Below are positions 1-5,130 of a stretch of DNA of 8,378 nucleotides, one piece after another. The position numbers were made by a program, and so were the translations under genes. The DNA is taken from contig WJJR01000382.1 of the NCBI GenBank assembly GCA_014729565.1, positions 1 to 8,378 of the forward strand, read 5' to 3'. The notes under the pieces are model-generated. The model ran no database searches. It was not told the origin of the DNA and worked only from the letters and a program-made list of their open reading frames with translations. Position 1 is the first letter of the stretch. Each line of letters begins with the position of its first letter. The stretch comes from Candidatus Zixiibacteriota bacterium (lineage in GTDB: Bacteria > Zixibacteria > MSB-5A5 > WJJR01).

Positions 1-1031
1 GCAGCCCATTCATATCGGACATGAACATTTTTGAGCATCCATCCGAGTACTGATGACTCGCTTGGCCCCAACCAGTGATGCAGCCATTGCTGCAACCCCG
101 AGGTGTAAATCGCATGTCCCACGGTGCTCCAATCGGGTACGGTCACCAGTTCTTCGAACCAGACGAACTCGGTCATCGGCCACGATCGTTCACCACGACG
201 GTATGCGTATGTGCCCAGTACGGACAGTTCCCAGCCGCTGCTCTCGTTGCCTGCCTTCGGGTTGATGATATGCTCCGCTGAGAGAACGGGCAGCGAATCC
301 ATTGTCATGGTGAAGCCGTATGCATAGCCTGTTTGTTCGCCTTCACTGAGGTAATCACTTGCATAAGACACGATCGGATCGACTTCCCACCTCCCGAAAT
401 CCAGCGGACGCGGGTCGAGGTTGAGTCGATCCATCACAGTCTGCAAGCTCAACCGAATGGAGTAGGCAGCATACCAATCGCGCGCCGTGGGAGGGCGCTC
501 GAATTCTTCCGGTGGATCATCCCTATAGCTGAGACGCAGTCCCAGGCCAATTTGTACACCGATATCAGCACCCAAGGCAACCACCCAGTCCGACACGTCA
601 CGAGGCCGATTCCAACGATGTCTTTCGCCGGGATAAAACGTCGTGTTGCTCTCGCCGCGTCGGCGGAGAATGCCAACTGCCGCCGGGAAGGGACTGTCAA
701 TGCCAAGGTCGGCCACCATGGCTCCGATTGCATACATCGTGTTGGAAATCTCATATTTGACGCGATCACGGTACAGATCAGATTGACTCTCCCACACATG
801 TGAGAAGTAAACATTGTCGTGCAGTGCCCACAGGCCAAGACTTCCCGGACCGGTTGGACTCGGTGTTCGATGGATCGACGCCACATCACTGAACGCCATC
901 CCGAAGGAGCGTGCGGTCGGTGAGGACTCGTGAAGCCAAACGAGCAGATTGGTTTCAAACGGGCCGATAGCACTCGCCGGCGCCGCAAAACTGACGAGTA
1001 GGATCAAGAGAACGCCGATCACTGTCCGCAT
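1..1031 (-). CDS. Putative secreted beta-barrel outer membrane protein, C-terminus cut off by the window edge
   Basis: Reading the minus strand from ATG at 1031 gives 343 uninterrupted codons to the left edge, so the gene is partial and its end lies outside. The first 21 residues form a clear signal peptide: Met-Arg, a run of V/I/L residues, then APASA before the likely cleavage site. The mature N-terminus holds ARSFGM (about residues 40-45) and, after a Gly/Pro-rich turn, GSLGLWALHDNVYFS, which resembles the ARS-GM...NPA-LG pattern of PorV/FadL-like outer membrane proteins. Further on are alternating hydrophobic/polar stretches typical of beta strands, for example VVALGADIGVQIGLGLRLSY. An in-frame stop lies just upstream of the ATG. 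A GGAGGT ribosome binding site (plus strand 1035-1040) sits only 3 nt from the ATG, which is short. I do not recognise the exact family; the barrel call is inference. Shorter open frames on both strands here are shadows of this gene. Confidence 0.7.
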   Translation of the reverse strand, partial: MRTVIGVLLILLVSFAAPASAIGPFETNLLVWLHESSPTARSFGMAFSDVASIHRTPSPTGPGSLGLWALHDNVYFSHVWESQSDLYRDRVKYEISNTMYAIGAMVADLGIDSPFPAAVGILRRRGESNTTFYPGERHRWNRPRDVSDWVVALGADIGVQIGLGLRLSYRDDPPEEFERPPTARDWYAAYSIRLSLQTVMDRLNLDPRPLDFGRWEVDPIVSYASDYLSEGEQTGYAYGFTMTMDSLPVLSAEHIINPKAGNESSGWELSVLGTYAYRRGERSWPMTEFVWFEELVTVPDWSTVGHAIYTSGLQQWLHHWLGPSESSVLGWMLKNVHVRYEWA

Positions 1032-1034
1032 GCC

Positions 1035-1040
1035 ACCTCC
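1035..1040 (-). promoter_or_regulatory. Ribosome binding site of the minus-strand outer membrane protein gene
   Basis: The minus strand reads GGGAGGTGGC directly before the ATG at 1031. The GGAGGT core is a full Shine-Dalgarno match but only 3 nt from the start, closer than usual. A GTG three codons in (1020-1022) would have a longer spacing and still leave a signal peptide, so the true start could be there. The ATG is preferred because it keeps the positively charged Arg at the signal peptide N-terminus. Confidence 0.5.
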
Positions 1041-1136
1041 CGTGATGTTGACTGATTCAATCTAACTACCGCTCAAACAGCCTCCTATTCCCCACCTTCC
1101 CATTGCACAATTGAAATCAACACCAATCTTATCCTT

Positions 1137-1361
1137 ATGCACCTGATCGAACGCATCGCGTCTGCTCTCACCGCCTGGTCGGTCCGCTGGGTGCCGAACT
1201 CGTTTATCATCGCCTTCATGCTGACACTGATCGTGTTTGCGACGGCGTTGACACTCACATCCGCCGGTCCGCTCGACTGTGTGACCTATTGGGGCGACGG
1301 CATCGTGATCTTCACGGCGTACGCGCTGCTGGTGACCGTGGCGTCTCTGTTGTTTCCGTGA
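1137..1361 (+). pseudogene. AtoE-type short-chain fatty acid transporter, N-terminal remnant
   Basis: The 74-codon frame begins MHLIERIASALTAW and continues with VRWVPNSFIIAFMLTLIVF and YWGDGIV. This matches the start of AtoE-family short-chain fatty acid permeases, where an amphipathic N-terminus is followed by a W(V/L)P motif, a first membrane helix with an LTL core and a WGDGFW motif. Full-length family members are roughly 440-470 residues, so only the first sixth is present. The frame ends with TGA at 1359-1361 and no later AtoE-like sequence is visible in any frame before the repeat-filled spacer. No Shine-Dalgarno sequence precedes the ATG. I infer a decayed or truncated copy, perhaps cut when repeats entered downstream. 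A genuine small membrane protein derived from AtoE is the less likely alternative. Confidence 0.6.
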
Positions 1362-1394
1362 TTCCCCCACTGTGACGTCACGTGATTACTAGCT

Positions 1395-1515
1395 TGTCAT
1401 CCCCCTACGCCACGGATGAGGGATCCGGTGTCTGTGCGGCAGGACCCAGAAGACTCTGGATTGAAGTTCCCCGCTCTCGCGCTTCGGCTTCGCCGAAGTG
1501 CGGGCGGGGATGACA
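1395..1515. repeat. 121-bp repeat unit with 10-bp inverted ends
   Basis: TGTCATCCCC at 1395-1404 is the exact reverse complement of GGGGATGACA at 1506-1515. Between them lie two hairpins: CCAGA/TCTGG with a 4-nt loop (1446-1459), and a long stem at 1469-1509 built from CCCCGC/GCGGGG, CGC/GTGCG-type pairs and CTTCGGC-TTC-GCCGAAG. There is no coding capacity. The arrangement resembles a palindromic intergenic repeat or a very small MITE. Whether it is dispersed in the genome cannot be judged from one copy. Confidence 0.55.
1469..1509. repeat. Long GC-rich hairpin
   Basis: Inner stem CTTCGGC (1482-1488) pairs perfectly with GCCGAAG (1492-1498) around a TTC loop. The stem continues through G-U and G-C pairs and, after a small internal bulge at 1475-1477, through CCCCGC (1469-1474) with GCGGGG (1504-1509). 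No T-run follows, so it is not a standard intrinsic terminator. Confidence 0.6.
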
Positions 1516-1560
1516 GATGTGAGGAGTATAGCTCCCCAAAACGCGGGCGGGGTTGACAGA
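1500..1560. repeat. Imperfect 18-nt direct repeat
   Basis: GCGGGCGGGGATGACAGA (1500-1517) recurs as GCGGGCGGGGTTGACAGA (1543-1560), one mismatch in 18. The first copy forms the right end of the 121-bp repeat unit, so the second copy looks like the end of a further, partly lost unit of the same family. Confidence 0.6.
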
Positions 1561-1617
1561 CAGGACATTACCTGTCACGGCGGCTTTTTGCCGTGGGGAG
1601 AGGGTTAGGGTGAGGGG
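1560..1617 (+). repeat. Tandem hairpins followed by a four-run G-quadruplex motif
   Basis: ACAGG (1560-1564) pairs with CCTGT (1571-1575) over a 6-nt loop. It abuts a second stem, CACGGC (1576-1581) with GCCGTG (1590-1595), over an 8-nt loop containing five T. Immediately after come GGGG (1595-1598), GGG (1602-1604), GGG (1608-1610) and GGGG (1614-1617), separated by the 3-nt loops AGA, TTA and TGA. This meets the usual G3+N1-7 definition of a G-quadruplex on the plus strand. It lies 60 nt upstream of the Memo-AMMECR1 start codon. Confidence 0.6.
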
Positions 1618-1622
1618 AACCA

Positions 1623-1652
1623 TTGAATCCAACACCCACACGTACATACATT
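1623..1652 (+). promoter_or_regulatory. Weak candidate promoter for the Memo-AMMECR1 / PRTase / DprA operon
   Basis: TTGAAT (1623-1628) and TACATT (1647-1652) are separated by 18 nt and each match four of six positions of the sigma-70 consensus. Transcription would start near 1659, leaving a short leader that includes the ribosome binding site at 1667-1670. The match is modest and could be chance. Confidence 0.25.
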
Positions 1653-1677
1653 GGCACCACATCGACGGAGACAACCT

Positions 1678-3174
1678 ATGCGCACCCTATCCGACCCGAA
1701 GAAAATCCGCGAGCCGCATTTTGCGCAACGCGGTGGCTTCTATACCGATAATCCGGTTGATCTGGCTAAGGAGATCGCCGGATATTTCCGTAATGCCAAA
1801 CGTGTCGAACTGGGCGGCACGATTGCCGGTATGGTCTGCCCCCACGCCGGCTACGCCTACTCGGGGCAGATTGCCGCCGACGCGTACAAACAGCTTGAGG
1901 GGCTATCGTACAATACCGTCATCGTGATTTCCCCCTCACACCAGGTGTTCTTCCCCGGTGTGTCGGTCTATTCCGGCGGCGCGTATCGCACGCCGCTCGG
2001 CGACATTCCGCTCGATCTGGACTTTTGCGAGAAGCTGACCGCGGTTGATAAGTCGGTGTCGCTCTCCGACGTCGGCCACGATGCCTCCGGCGGCGGCTGG
2101 GAGCATTCGCTCGAAGTGCATCTGCCGTTTCTGCAGGTCGTCCTCGGCTCGTTCGCGCTCGTCCCGATCGTCATGGGCGATCAGGAATTCCAGACCGCGA
2201 AGAAGCTGGGGGGGGTGATCGGACGCTACGCGAAACTCGGCAAAACATTGGTCGTCGCGTCATCCGATCTTGCCCACGGGCACAGCTACGCCGAAACCAA
2301 ACAGCTCGATGAGGTCGCGGGAGCCGCCGTCAAAGCTTACGATCCGAACAGATTGTACGACCGTTTCCGCGACGGCGGATTCGAAGCGTGCGGCGGTGGT
2401 CCGATCACCGCAGCGATGATCGCCACGCAAACGATGGGGGCCGATTCATCGCAAGTCATCACGATGCGCAACTCCGGCGATGTCACCGGTGAGAAATCGG
2501 GATACATCGTTGGCTATCTCTCGGCAGTCTTCTACAGTTCGACCGACACGCCGAGCGCACCGAAACACACCGGCCGCAAAAGGGAACCGGTCGAAGCCAG
2601 AACAACGGCGCGCACACCGTCGCTGTCGACCGATCACGAACTCAATGACAGCGAACGGTCGTTTCTGCTGCGCACTGCGCGGCGATCATTGGAGCATGCG
2701 GTCAAAGGGGCCAACATGTCGTGCCCCGAAGCGCCGACGGATAAACTGCGTGAGAAACGCGGTGTGTTTGTCACATTGAAAAAGCGCGGGCACTTGCGCG
2801 GCTGTATTGGCTATGTGCGTCCATACAAGCCGCTTGTCGACGCGGTCTGGGAGATGGCCGAATCGGCGGCGCTGCGCGATGATCGCTTTGTCCCGGTCGA
2901 TGCCGGCGAAGTCGACAACATCACCGTCGAAATCACCGTGCTCTCACCATTGAAACGCCTGACAAGTCCCGACGATGTCCTGGTGGGTCGCCACGGTTTG
3001 TTGATTACACGCGGCTACCAGGCAGGCGTACTACTGCCGCAGGTCCCGATCGAAGCCGATTGGGATCGCGAGACATTCCTCGAACAGACCTGCCTGAAGG
3101 CGGGACTGCCGCCCGACGCGTGGCAGGACCCCGACACAATCATCGAAGTCTTCGCTGCTGAGGTGTTTCATTAA
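1678..3174 (+). CDS. Memo domain fused to AMMECR1 domain (AmmeMemoRadiSam proteins B and A)
   Basis: This 498-residue protein joins two families. Residues about 1-285 are a Memo domain, related to class III extradiol dioxygenases, with PHAGYAYSG (H56), SPSHQVFFPG (H88), EHSLEVHLPF (H143, H148), SSDLAHG (H200) and ACGGGPI (C238). H56, H88 and C238 correspond to the metal ligands known from human MEMO1. A polar linker of about 35 residues follows. Residues about 320-498 are an AMMECR1 domain with the hallmark LRGCIG (373-378). Memo and AMMECR1 proteins normally occur with a radical SAM enzyme (AmmeMemoRadiSam); the biochemical role is not settled, and no radical SAM gene is in this window. The ATG at 1678 is chosen because GGAG at 1667-1670 stands 7 nt before it; an upstream TTG at 1651 lacks such a site. 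The TAA stop shares one base with the next gene's ATG (TAATG). Confidence 0.92.
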   Translation: MRTLSDPKKIREPHFAQRGGFYTDNPVDLAKEIAGYFRNAKRVELGGTIAGMVCPHAGYAYSGQIAADAYKQLEGLSYNTVIVISPSHQVFFPGVSVYSGGAYRTPLGDIPLDLDFCEKLTAVDKSVSLSDVGHDASGGGWEHSLEVHLPFLQVVLGSFALVPIVMGDQEFQTAKKLGGVIGRYAKLGKTLVVASSDLAHGHSYAETKQLDEVAGAAVKAYDPNRLYDRFRDGGFEACGGGPITAAMIATQTMGADSSQVITMRNSGDVTGEKSGYIVGYLSAVFYSSTDTPSAPKHTGRKREPVEARTTARTPSLSTDHELNDSERSFLLRTARRSLEHAVKGANMSCPEAPTDKLREKRGVFVTLKKRGHLRGCIGYVRPYKPLVDAVWEMAESAALRDDRFVPVDAGEVDNITVEITVLSPLKRLTSPDDVLVGRHGLLITRGYQAGVLLPQVPIEADWDRETFLEQTCLKAGLPPDAWQDPDTIIEVFAAEVFH

Positions 3175-3833
3175 TGGCGGTCAGCGTGATCGGCCGTGTG
3201 GCGCCCGAACTCGAACGGTTTCTCAATCGCCACATTCTCGGCATCGCCCCGCATCCCGACCAGTGGCCGCCGCCGCACGACTGCACGAGCCTGCCGGTCC
3301 CACCGGGGTACGATGTCTCCGATGAAACCGGCCCGGTGTGGGTGCTGGCGCATAAACACATGCACGCGTGGCATCACCGTCGCACAACACTCGGCGCCCA
3401 AGGCTATCGCTTCGCCCACCACAGTGAATTCGACTGCGGTTGGCGGCTGGCCGATGTGGCGGCACGTTTCGTGCGCGAGCGCGTGAACGACGATTTCGAT
3501 TTCGTCACGCTCATGCCGCCACCATCCGTTCATCGCAGCCAGTATGAGCTCCCCTGGATCGCCCAACGGCTGGCCGAGCGCCTCGCTATTCCGTTCGTGC
3601 CCAACCTGTTCGCGGCGGTAGCACCGTACGCCGAACATCCCGACATCGCCCGGTATCTCTCAGTCCCCGGCGCCAGCCTGTTTGTATTTTCTCGCGAAAC
3701 TGATACACAACTGAATGGCGCCTCTGTATTGTTGGTAGACTGGGCGCGTCACACCGGGCACACTCTACGGTCGTTGGCGCAGCAACTGAAACGAAAAGGC
3801 GCGACCGTGGTTCGGTTCACCTGGTTTGATTGA
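3174..3833 (+). CDS. Degenerate phosphoribosyltransferase-like protein (ComF/RecQ-C-terminal/ShosT-like)
   Basis: This protein has 219 residues. The C-terminal half has PRTase features: a strand ending in LMPPPSVHRSQ (about 112-122), a helix AQRLAERLAIPFVP like those of ComF and RecQ-linked PRTases, and a PRPP-loop position reading VLLVDWARHTGHTL (185-198), followed by a helix and KGATVV strand. Active PRTases have two adjacent acidic residues and usually TTG there; this one has D189-W190 and H193-T194-G195, so PRPP catalysis is doubtful. The N-terminal half is not recognised and lacks ComF's four-cysteine zinc finger, but carries a histidine cluster (HKHMHAWHH, 60-68), more His at 82-83 and Cys at 88. 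Its ATG overlaps the stop of the Memo-AMMECR1 gene by 1 nt, and the DprA-like gene follows within 2 nt. The PRTase-DprA order recalls ShosTA. A role in nucleotide sensing or toxicity is inference only. Confidence 0.65.
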   Translation: MAVSVIGRVAPELERFLNRHILGIAPHPDQWPPPHDCTSLPVPPGYDVSDETGPVWVLAHKHMHAWHHRRTTLGAQGYRFAHHSEFDCGWRLADVAARFVRERVNDDFDFVTLMPPPSVHRSQYELPWIAQRLAERLAIPFVPNLFAAVAPYAEHPDIARYLSVPGASLFVFSRETDTQLNGASVLLVDWARHTGHTLRSLAQQLKRKGATVVRFTWFD

Positions 3834-3835
3834 TC

Positions 3836-4711
3836 ATGCCGACAGCACACGATTTGACCATACTCTTCGCTTTGACATCGGCGGTCCGTCTCGGTCCCAA
3901 GACGATGGCGGCGCTCCTCGTCCATTTCCGCGATCCGGAGGGAATCTGGGAGGCGAACATCGATGAGATCGCGCGTGTCGGCAAACTCGACAGCGCGTCT
4001 ACCGGACGGTTCGCCGAAGCGCGGATGAAGTACGACGAGATCAATTCTGAGCTTGATCGGATTATCGATGACGGCACCAACGTGGTCAGCATCCTCGATG
4101 CGCATTACCCCGAACGGCTCCGTCGTCTCGCCGATCCCCCGACCATCCTCTATCATCGCGGCGAATTGCCCGATCCGGAACAACCGGCGATCGCCGTAGT
4201 CGGTACGCATAAGGCCGACCACGAAGGCATTGCCGATGCGGTCGCGTGGGGCAAAGGTCTGGTTGAACGTGGCGCAGTCGTGGTCTCCGGTTTGGCGCGC
4301 GGTATCGATGGCGGCGGGCACACCGGCGCGCTGGCCTCCGATGGAAAGACTTATGCTGTCCTGGGCAGCGGCTTCGCCAATATCTATCCCCCTGAGCACC
4401 GTCAACTCGCCGAAAAGATCACCGAAAACGGCGCCCTGCTCTCCGAATATCCGCCCAAGACGCCGCTTACGAAGCAGCGTCTCGTGCTGCGTAATCGGAT
4501 TATTGTCGGTCTGGCCGACGCGGTTGTGGTTGTCCGTGTCCACGAGGATACACGCGGCTCGATGGAAGCGATCCGTCGTGCCCGCAATATCGCCATCCCG
4601 ATCTTCCTCGTCGCCACCGACACCAGTTCGGTCGCCCAGCGCGCCGTCGCCGAAGGCGCCGTCCCCATCGCCCAGGAACCGGATTTCGACCTGGTGTTGA
4701 ATTACCTGTAA
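3836..4711 (+). CDS. DprA/Smf-like Rossmann-fold protein, short noncanonical form
   Basis: This 291-residue protein has the DprA layout: an N-terminal helix-hairpin-helix-like part (about 10-50, with VRLGPKTMAALL), YPERLRRLADPPTILYHRG, then the Rossmann core with SGLARGIDGGGHTGAL (151-166), AVLGSGFANIYPPEH, LLSEYPP and LRNRIIVGLADAVVVV (R219-N220-R221). DprA binds single-stranded DNA and loads RecA in transformation. Several signature positions differ: GTH (123-125) instead of GSR, GH instead of AH after GID, no Phe-Pro before RNR, and RGSMEAIRRA replacing SGSL-TA. The C-terminal winged helix of full-length DprA (about 360 residues) is absent. These changes favour a specialised relative, such as a ShosA-type partner, over housekeeping dprA. 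ATG at 3836 lies 2 nt after the preceding stop; a TTG at 3830 would overlap it by 4 nt. No clear Shine-Dalgarno is visible, so translational coupling is likely. A longer antisense frame over this gene is a shadow. Confidence 0.85.
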   Translation: MPTAHDLTILFALTSAVRLGPKTMAALLVHFRDPEGIWEANIDEIARVGKLDSASTGRFAEARMKYDEINSELDRIIDDGTNVVSILDAHYPERLRRLADPPTILYHRGELPDPEQPAIAVVGTHKADHEGIADAVAWGKGLVERGAVVVSGLARGIDGGGHTGALASDGKTYAVLGSGFANIYPPEHRQLAEKITENGALLSEYPPKTPLTKQRLVLRNRIIVGLADAVVVVRVHEDTRGSMEAIRRARNIAIPIFLVATDTSSVAQRAVAEGAVPIAQEPDFDLVLNYL

Positions 4712-4735
4712 CGAAACTAGGATTGACGCCTCGTA

Positions 4736-4785
4736 GGGGTGCACACTTCGGCTCCGCCCAGTGCAGGCGGCTGTGCGCCCACCCC
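4736..4785. repeat. Intergenic hairpin after the DprA-like gene
   Basis: GGGGTG (4736-4741) pairs with CACCCC (4780-4785). After a 2-nt bulge, CACAC (4742-4746) pairs with GTGCG (4773-4777) with one mismatch. CCAGTGCAGG within the loop side (4758-4767) recurs at 4819-4828, so the spacer contains a 10-nt direct repeat. No T-run follows. It may be a small palindromic repeat or a factor-dependent transcript end. Confidence 0.4.
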
Positions 4786-4841
4786 CGCAACCACGGTCTC
4801 CATTCAGACTCGCATGCACCAGTGCAGGTAACGAGGTGCTA

Positions 4842-4875
4842 TTGACACCCCCGCCCCCTACCCCCCTTGTATACC
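4842..4875 (+). promoter_or_regulatory. Weak candidate promoter for dodecin
   Basis: A perfect -35-like TTGACA lies at 4842-4847. The only -10-like sequence in reach is within TTGTATACC: TTGTAT (4867-4872) at 19 nt spacing or TATACC (4870-4875) at 22 nt, both longer than the usual 17. The spacer is almost entirely C, which is unusual for a sigma-70 promoter. Low confidence. Confidence 0.25.
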
Positions 4876-4876
4876 C
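4848..4876 (-). other. Minus-strand G-quadruplex motif upstream of dodecin
   Basis: The plus strand carries CCCCC (4848-4852), CCCCC (4854-4858), CCCCCC (4861-4866) and CCC (4874-4876), separated by 1, 2 and 7 nt. The minus strand therefore has four G-runs that satisfy the common G3+N1-7 quadruplex rule. It lies 45 nt before the dodecin start, on the template strand, inside the likely promoter region. Confidence 0.5.
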
Positions 4877-4904
4877 ACCGCCGCTTCACTACCTTGACAA
4901 TCAC

Positions 4905-4912
4905 AAGGAGGG
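4905..4912 (+). promoter_or_regulatory. Strong ribosome binding site of dodecin
   Basis: AAGGAGGG stands 8 nt before the ATG at 4921. It decides the start: a frame open from an ATG at 4867 would add 18 non-conserved residues and would place this site inside the coding region. Confidence 0.85.
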
Positions 4913-4920
4913 TTTACAGC

Positions 4921-5130
4921 ATGGGAAAAGTGTACAAGACAATCACCCTGGTCGGCACCTCGACCAAAGGCTACGAAGATGCCATCAACAGTGCGATTGA
5001 AGAAGCCGCTAAAACGTTGAAGGGCATGGCGTGGTTTGAAGTGAAAGAGATGCGCGGTGGCATCAAAGACAACAAAGTCGCCGAGTATCAGGCCATCATC
5101 ACAGTGGGATTCCTACTGATCAGCGAGTGA
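4921..5130 (+). CDS. Dodecin (flavin-binding storage protein)
   Basis: The 69-residue product starts MGKVYKTITLVGTS and has the dodecin order: strand, helix with EDAINSAIEEAAKTLKG, strand AWFEVKEMRGGI, then KVAEYQAIITVGFLL. Dodecins form hollow dodecamers that stack flavins between tryptophans. W38 and Q57 here occupy the flavin-contact positions known in the family, so flavin binding is expected. Length is typical (65-75 residues). The start is set by the AAGGAGGG site. The stop TGA overlaps the GTG start of the following lipoprotein gene (GTGA), implying translational coupling, although no functional tie between the two is known. A nearby user of flavin is the electron transfer flavoprotein:quinone-type oxidoreductase two genes downstream; that link is suggestive only. 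Confidence 0.95.
   Translation: MGKVYKTITLVGTSTKGYEDAINSAIEEAAKTLKGMAWFEVKEMRGGIKDNKVAEYQAIITVGFLLISE

Noticed and set aside
333..803. Plus-strand 156-codon open frame
   Set aside because: It is antisense to the signal-peptide-bearing minus-strand gene, has no ribosome binding site and no recognisable composition.
449..988. Minus-strand 179-codon open frame
   Set aside because: It is another frame of the same strand as the outer membrane protein gene; its Arg/Trp/Cys-rich product looks like a shadow.
1469..1509. Intrinsic terminator for a gene at the left
   Set aside because: The stem is strong but no T-run follows on either strand; it fits a palindromic repeat better.
3174..3833. Ordinary ComF competence protein
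   Set aside because: No four-cysteine zinc finger and the PRPP loop is altered, although a diverged ComF cannot be excluded entirely.
3749..4819. Minus-strand 356-codon open frame opposite the DprA-like gene
   Set aside because: Longer than the real gene but Asp/Arg/Gly/Ile-rich, as expected for the antisense of GC-rich codons; the plus strand has clear DprA motifs.
4894..4899. TTGACA as a -35 box for dodecin
   Set aside because: It lies only 21 nt before the start codon and overlaps the leader next to the ribosome binding site; no -10 box can fit.
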